This document shows, one piece after another, positions 7,338 to 7,403 of a DNA stretch of 7,403 nucleotides. The translations under genes were made by a program, and so were the position numbers. Location: NCBI GenBank assembly GCA_964385045.1, contig CAYLNM010000189.1, forward strand, positions 1 through 7,403, read 5' to 3'. Numbering within the stretch: position 1 is the stretch's first letter; each line of letters starts with the position of its first letter. The stretch comes from CAYLNM01 sp964385045. Lineage in GTDB: Bacteria > Planctomycetota > Phycisphaerae > Phycisphaerales > SM1A02. The notes below the pieces were generated by a model. It did no database searches. It was given only the letters and a program-made list of their open reading frames with translations, and had not been told where the DNA came from.

Positions 7338-7403
7338 AACCGGGGGACCCGGTGACCTGGGGGCCGGACGTGCCGGGGGACCGGGGGACCGGGGGGCCGG
7401 ACG
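7338..7403. repeat. 33-base tandem repeat, two copies, G-rich, cut by the window edge
   Basis: Units 7338-7370 and 7371-7403 match at 28 of 33 positions and both end in the same 12 bases, GGGGGCCGGACG. The preceding 12 bases (7326-7337) match that end at 10 of 12 positions, so an older partial unit may exist. Within the second unit CCGGGGGA is repeated. Runs of five or six G lie at 7342, 7359, 7375, 7383 and 7391. The array may continue past the window. The period is a multiple of three, but no gene can be assigned. Confidence 0.6.

Larger units (their letters stand above)
6835..7403. other. Intergenic region of about 570 bases without a supportable gene
   Basis: Open frames here (for example 6804-7355 on the plus strand, 183 codons) give Arg/Pro/Gly-rich translations with no domain, no good start and much overlap with each other, so I do not call a gene. 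The region holds a DnaA-box-like site, a dyad plus promoter-like plus hairpin cluster at 7041-7123, an orphan Shine-Dalgarno-like site and a G-rich tandem repeat at the right edge. Around 7056-7113 it is visibly less GC-rich than the rest of the window. It may be the upstream region of a rightward gene beyond the window. Confidence 0.6.

Noticed and set aside
6804..7355. Plus-strand frame of 183 codons in the right intergenic region
   Set aside because: No ribosome site, no recognisable domain, Arg/Gly/Pro-rich composition and overlap with the pcrA start. It also runs through the hairpin and promoter-like cluster.
6835..7403. tRNA or other classical RNA gene in the right intergenic region
   Set aside because: I looked for a T-arm consensus (GGTTCGA-type) with an acceptor stem at the right distance and found none.

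Overview
The window comes from a very GC-rich bacterium. Nearly every third codon position in the four genes is G or C, and long spurious open frames run through all six frames. The first gene combines a signal peptide, a single CxxCH motif and a C-terminal part that resembles, from memory, uncharacterised proteins of Planctomycetes of the class Phycisphaerae. A Phycisphaerae-like planctomycete is therefore my best guess for the source. This is inference; other high-GC phyla cannot be excluded without a search.

Left half (1-3220, plus strand). A leader with two copies of the same small hairpin (34-75) precedes an exported 538-residue protein (177-1793). That protein carries two tandem beta-rich repeats, a short helical stretch, a charged low-complexity linker and one CxxCH haem-binding-type motif. 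After a 173-base gap with a possible promoter and a clear ribosome binding site comes a 417-residue lipoprotein (1967-3220) that is almost wholly alpha-helical or coiled coil. Neither gene can be given a specific function. Both products should sit outside the cytoplasm, and the two genes may be co-transcribed.

Middle and right (3302-6822, minus strand). A convergent two-gene operon encodes a PcrA/UvrD-type superfamily 1A DNA helicase (pcrA) followed by epoxyqueuosine reductase (queG). The genes share the four bases GTGA, so translation is probably coupled. PcrA unwinds DNA in nucleotide-excision and replication-linked repair. QueG performs the last step of queuosine synthesis on tRNA. No direct functional link between them is evident. 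An 81-base gap with a GC-rich hairpin separates the two convergent units.

Far right (6823-7403). I support no protein gene in these 581 bases. They hold the putative pcrA promoter, a DnaA-box-like 9-mer, and a compact cluster of dyad, promoter-like hexamers and a 9-bp perfect hairpin (7041-7123). An orphan Shine-Dalgarno-like site follows, and then a 33-base tandem repeat rich in runs of five or six G that reaches the window edge.

The most interesting signals are the matching start architecture of the first gene and pcrA (a TANNNT hexamer 6-7 bases before the ATG with no Shine-Dalgarno, suggesting leaderless mRNAs), the unusual CxxCH protein, and the structured right-hand intergenic region. 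I found no CRISPR array, insertion sequence, tRNA or rRNA, and no clearly new defence or biosynthetic system.
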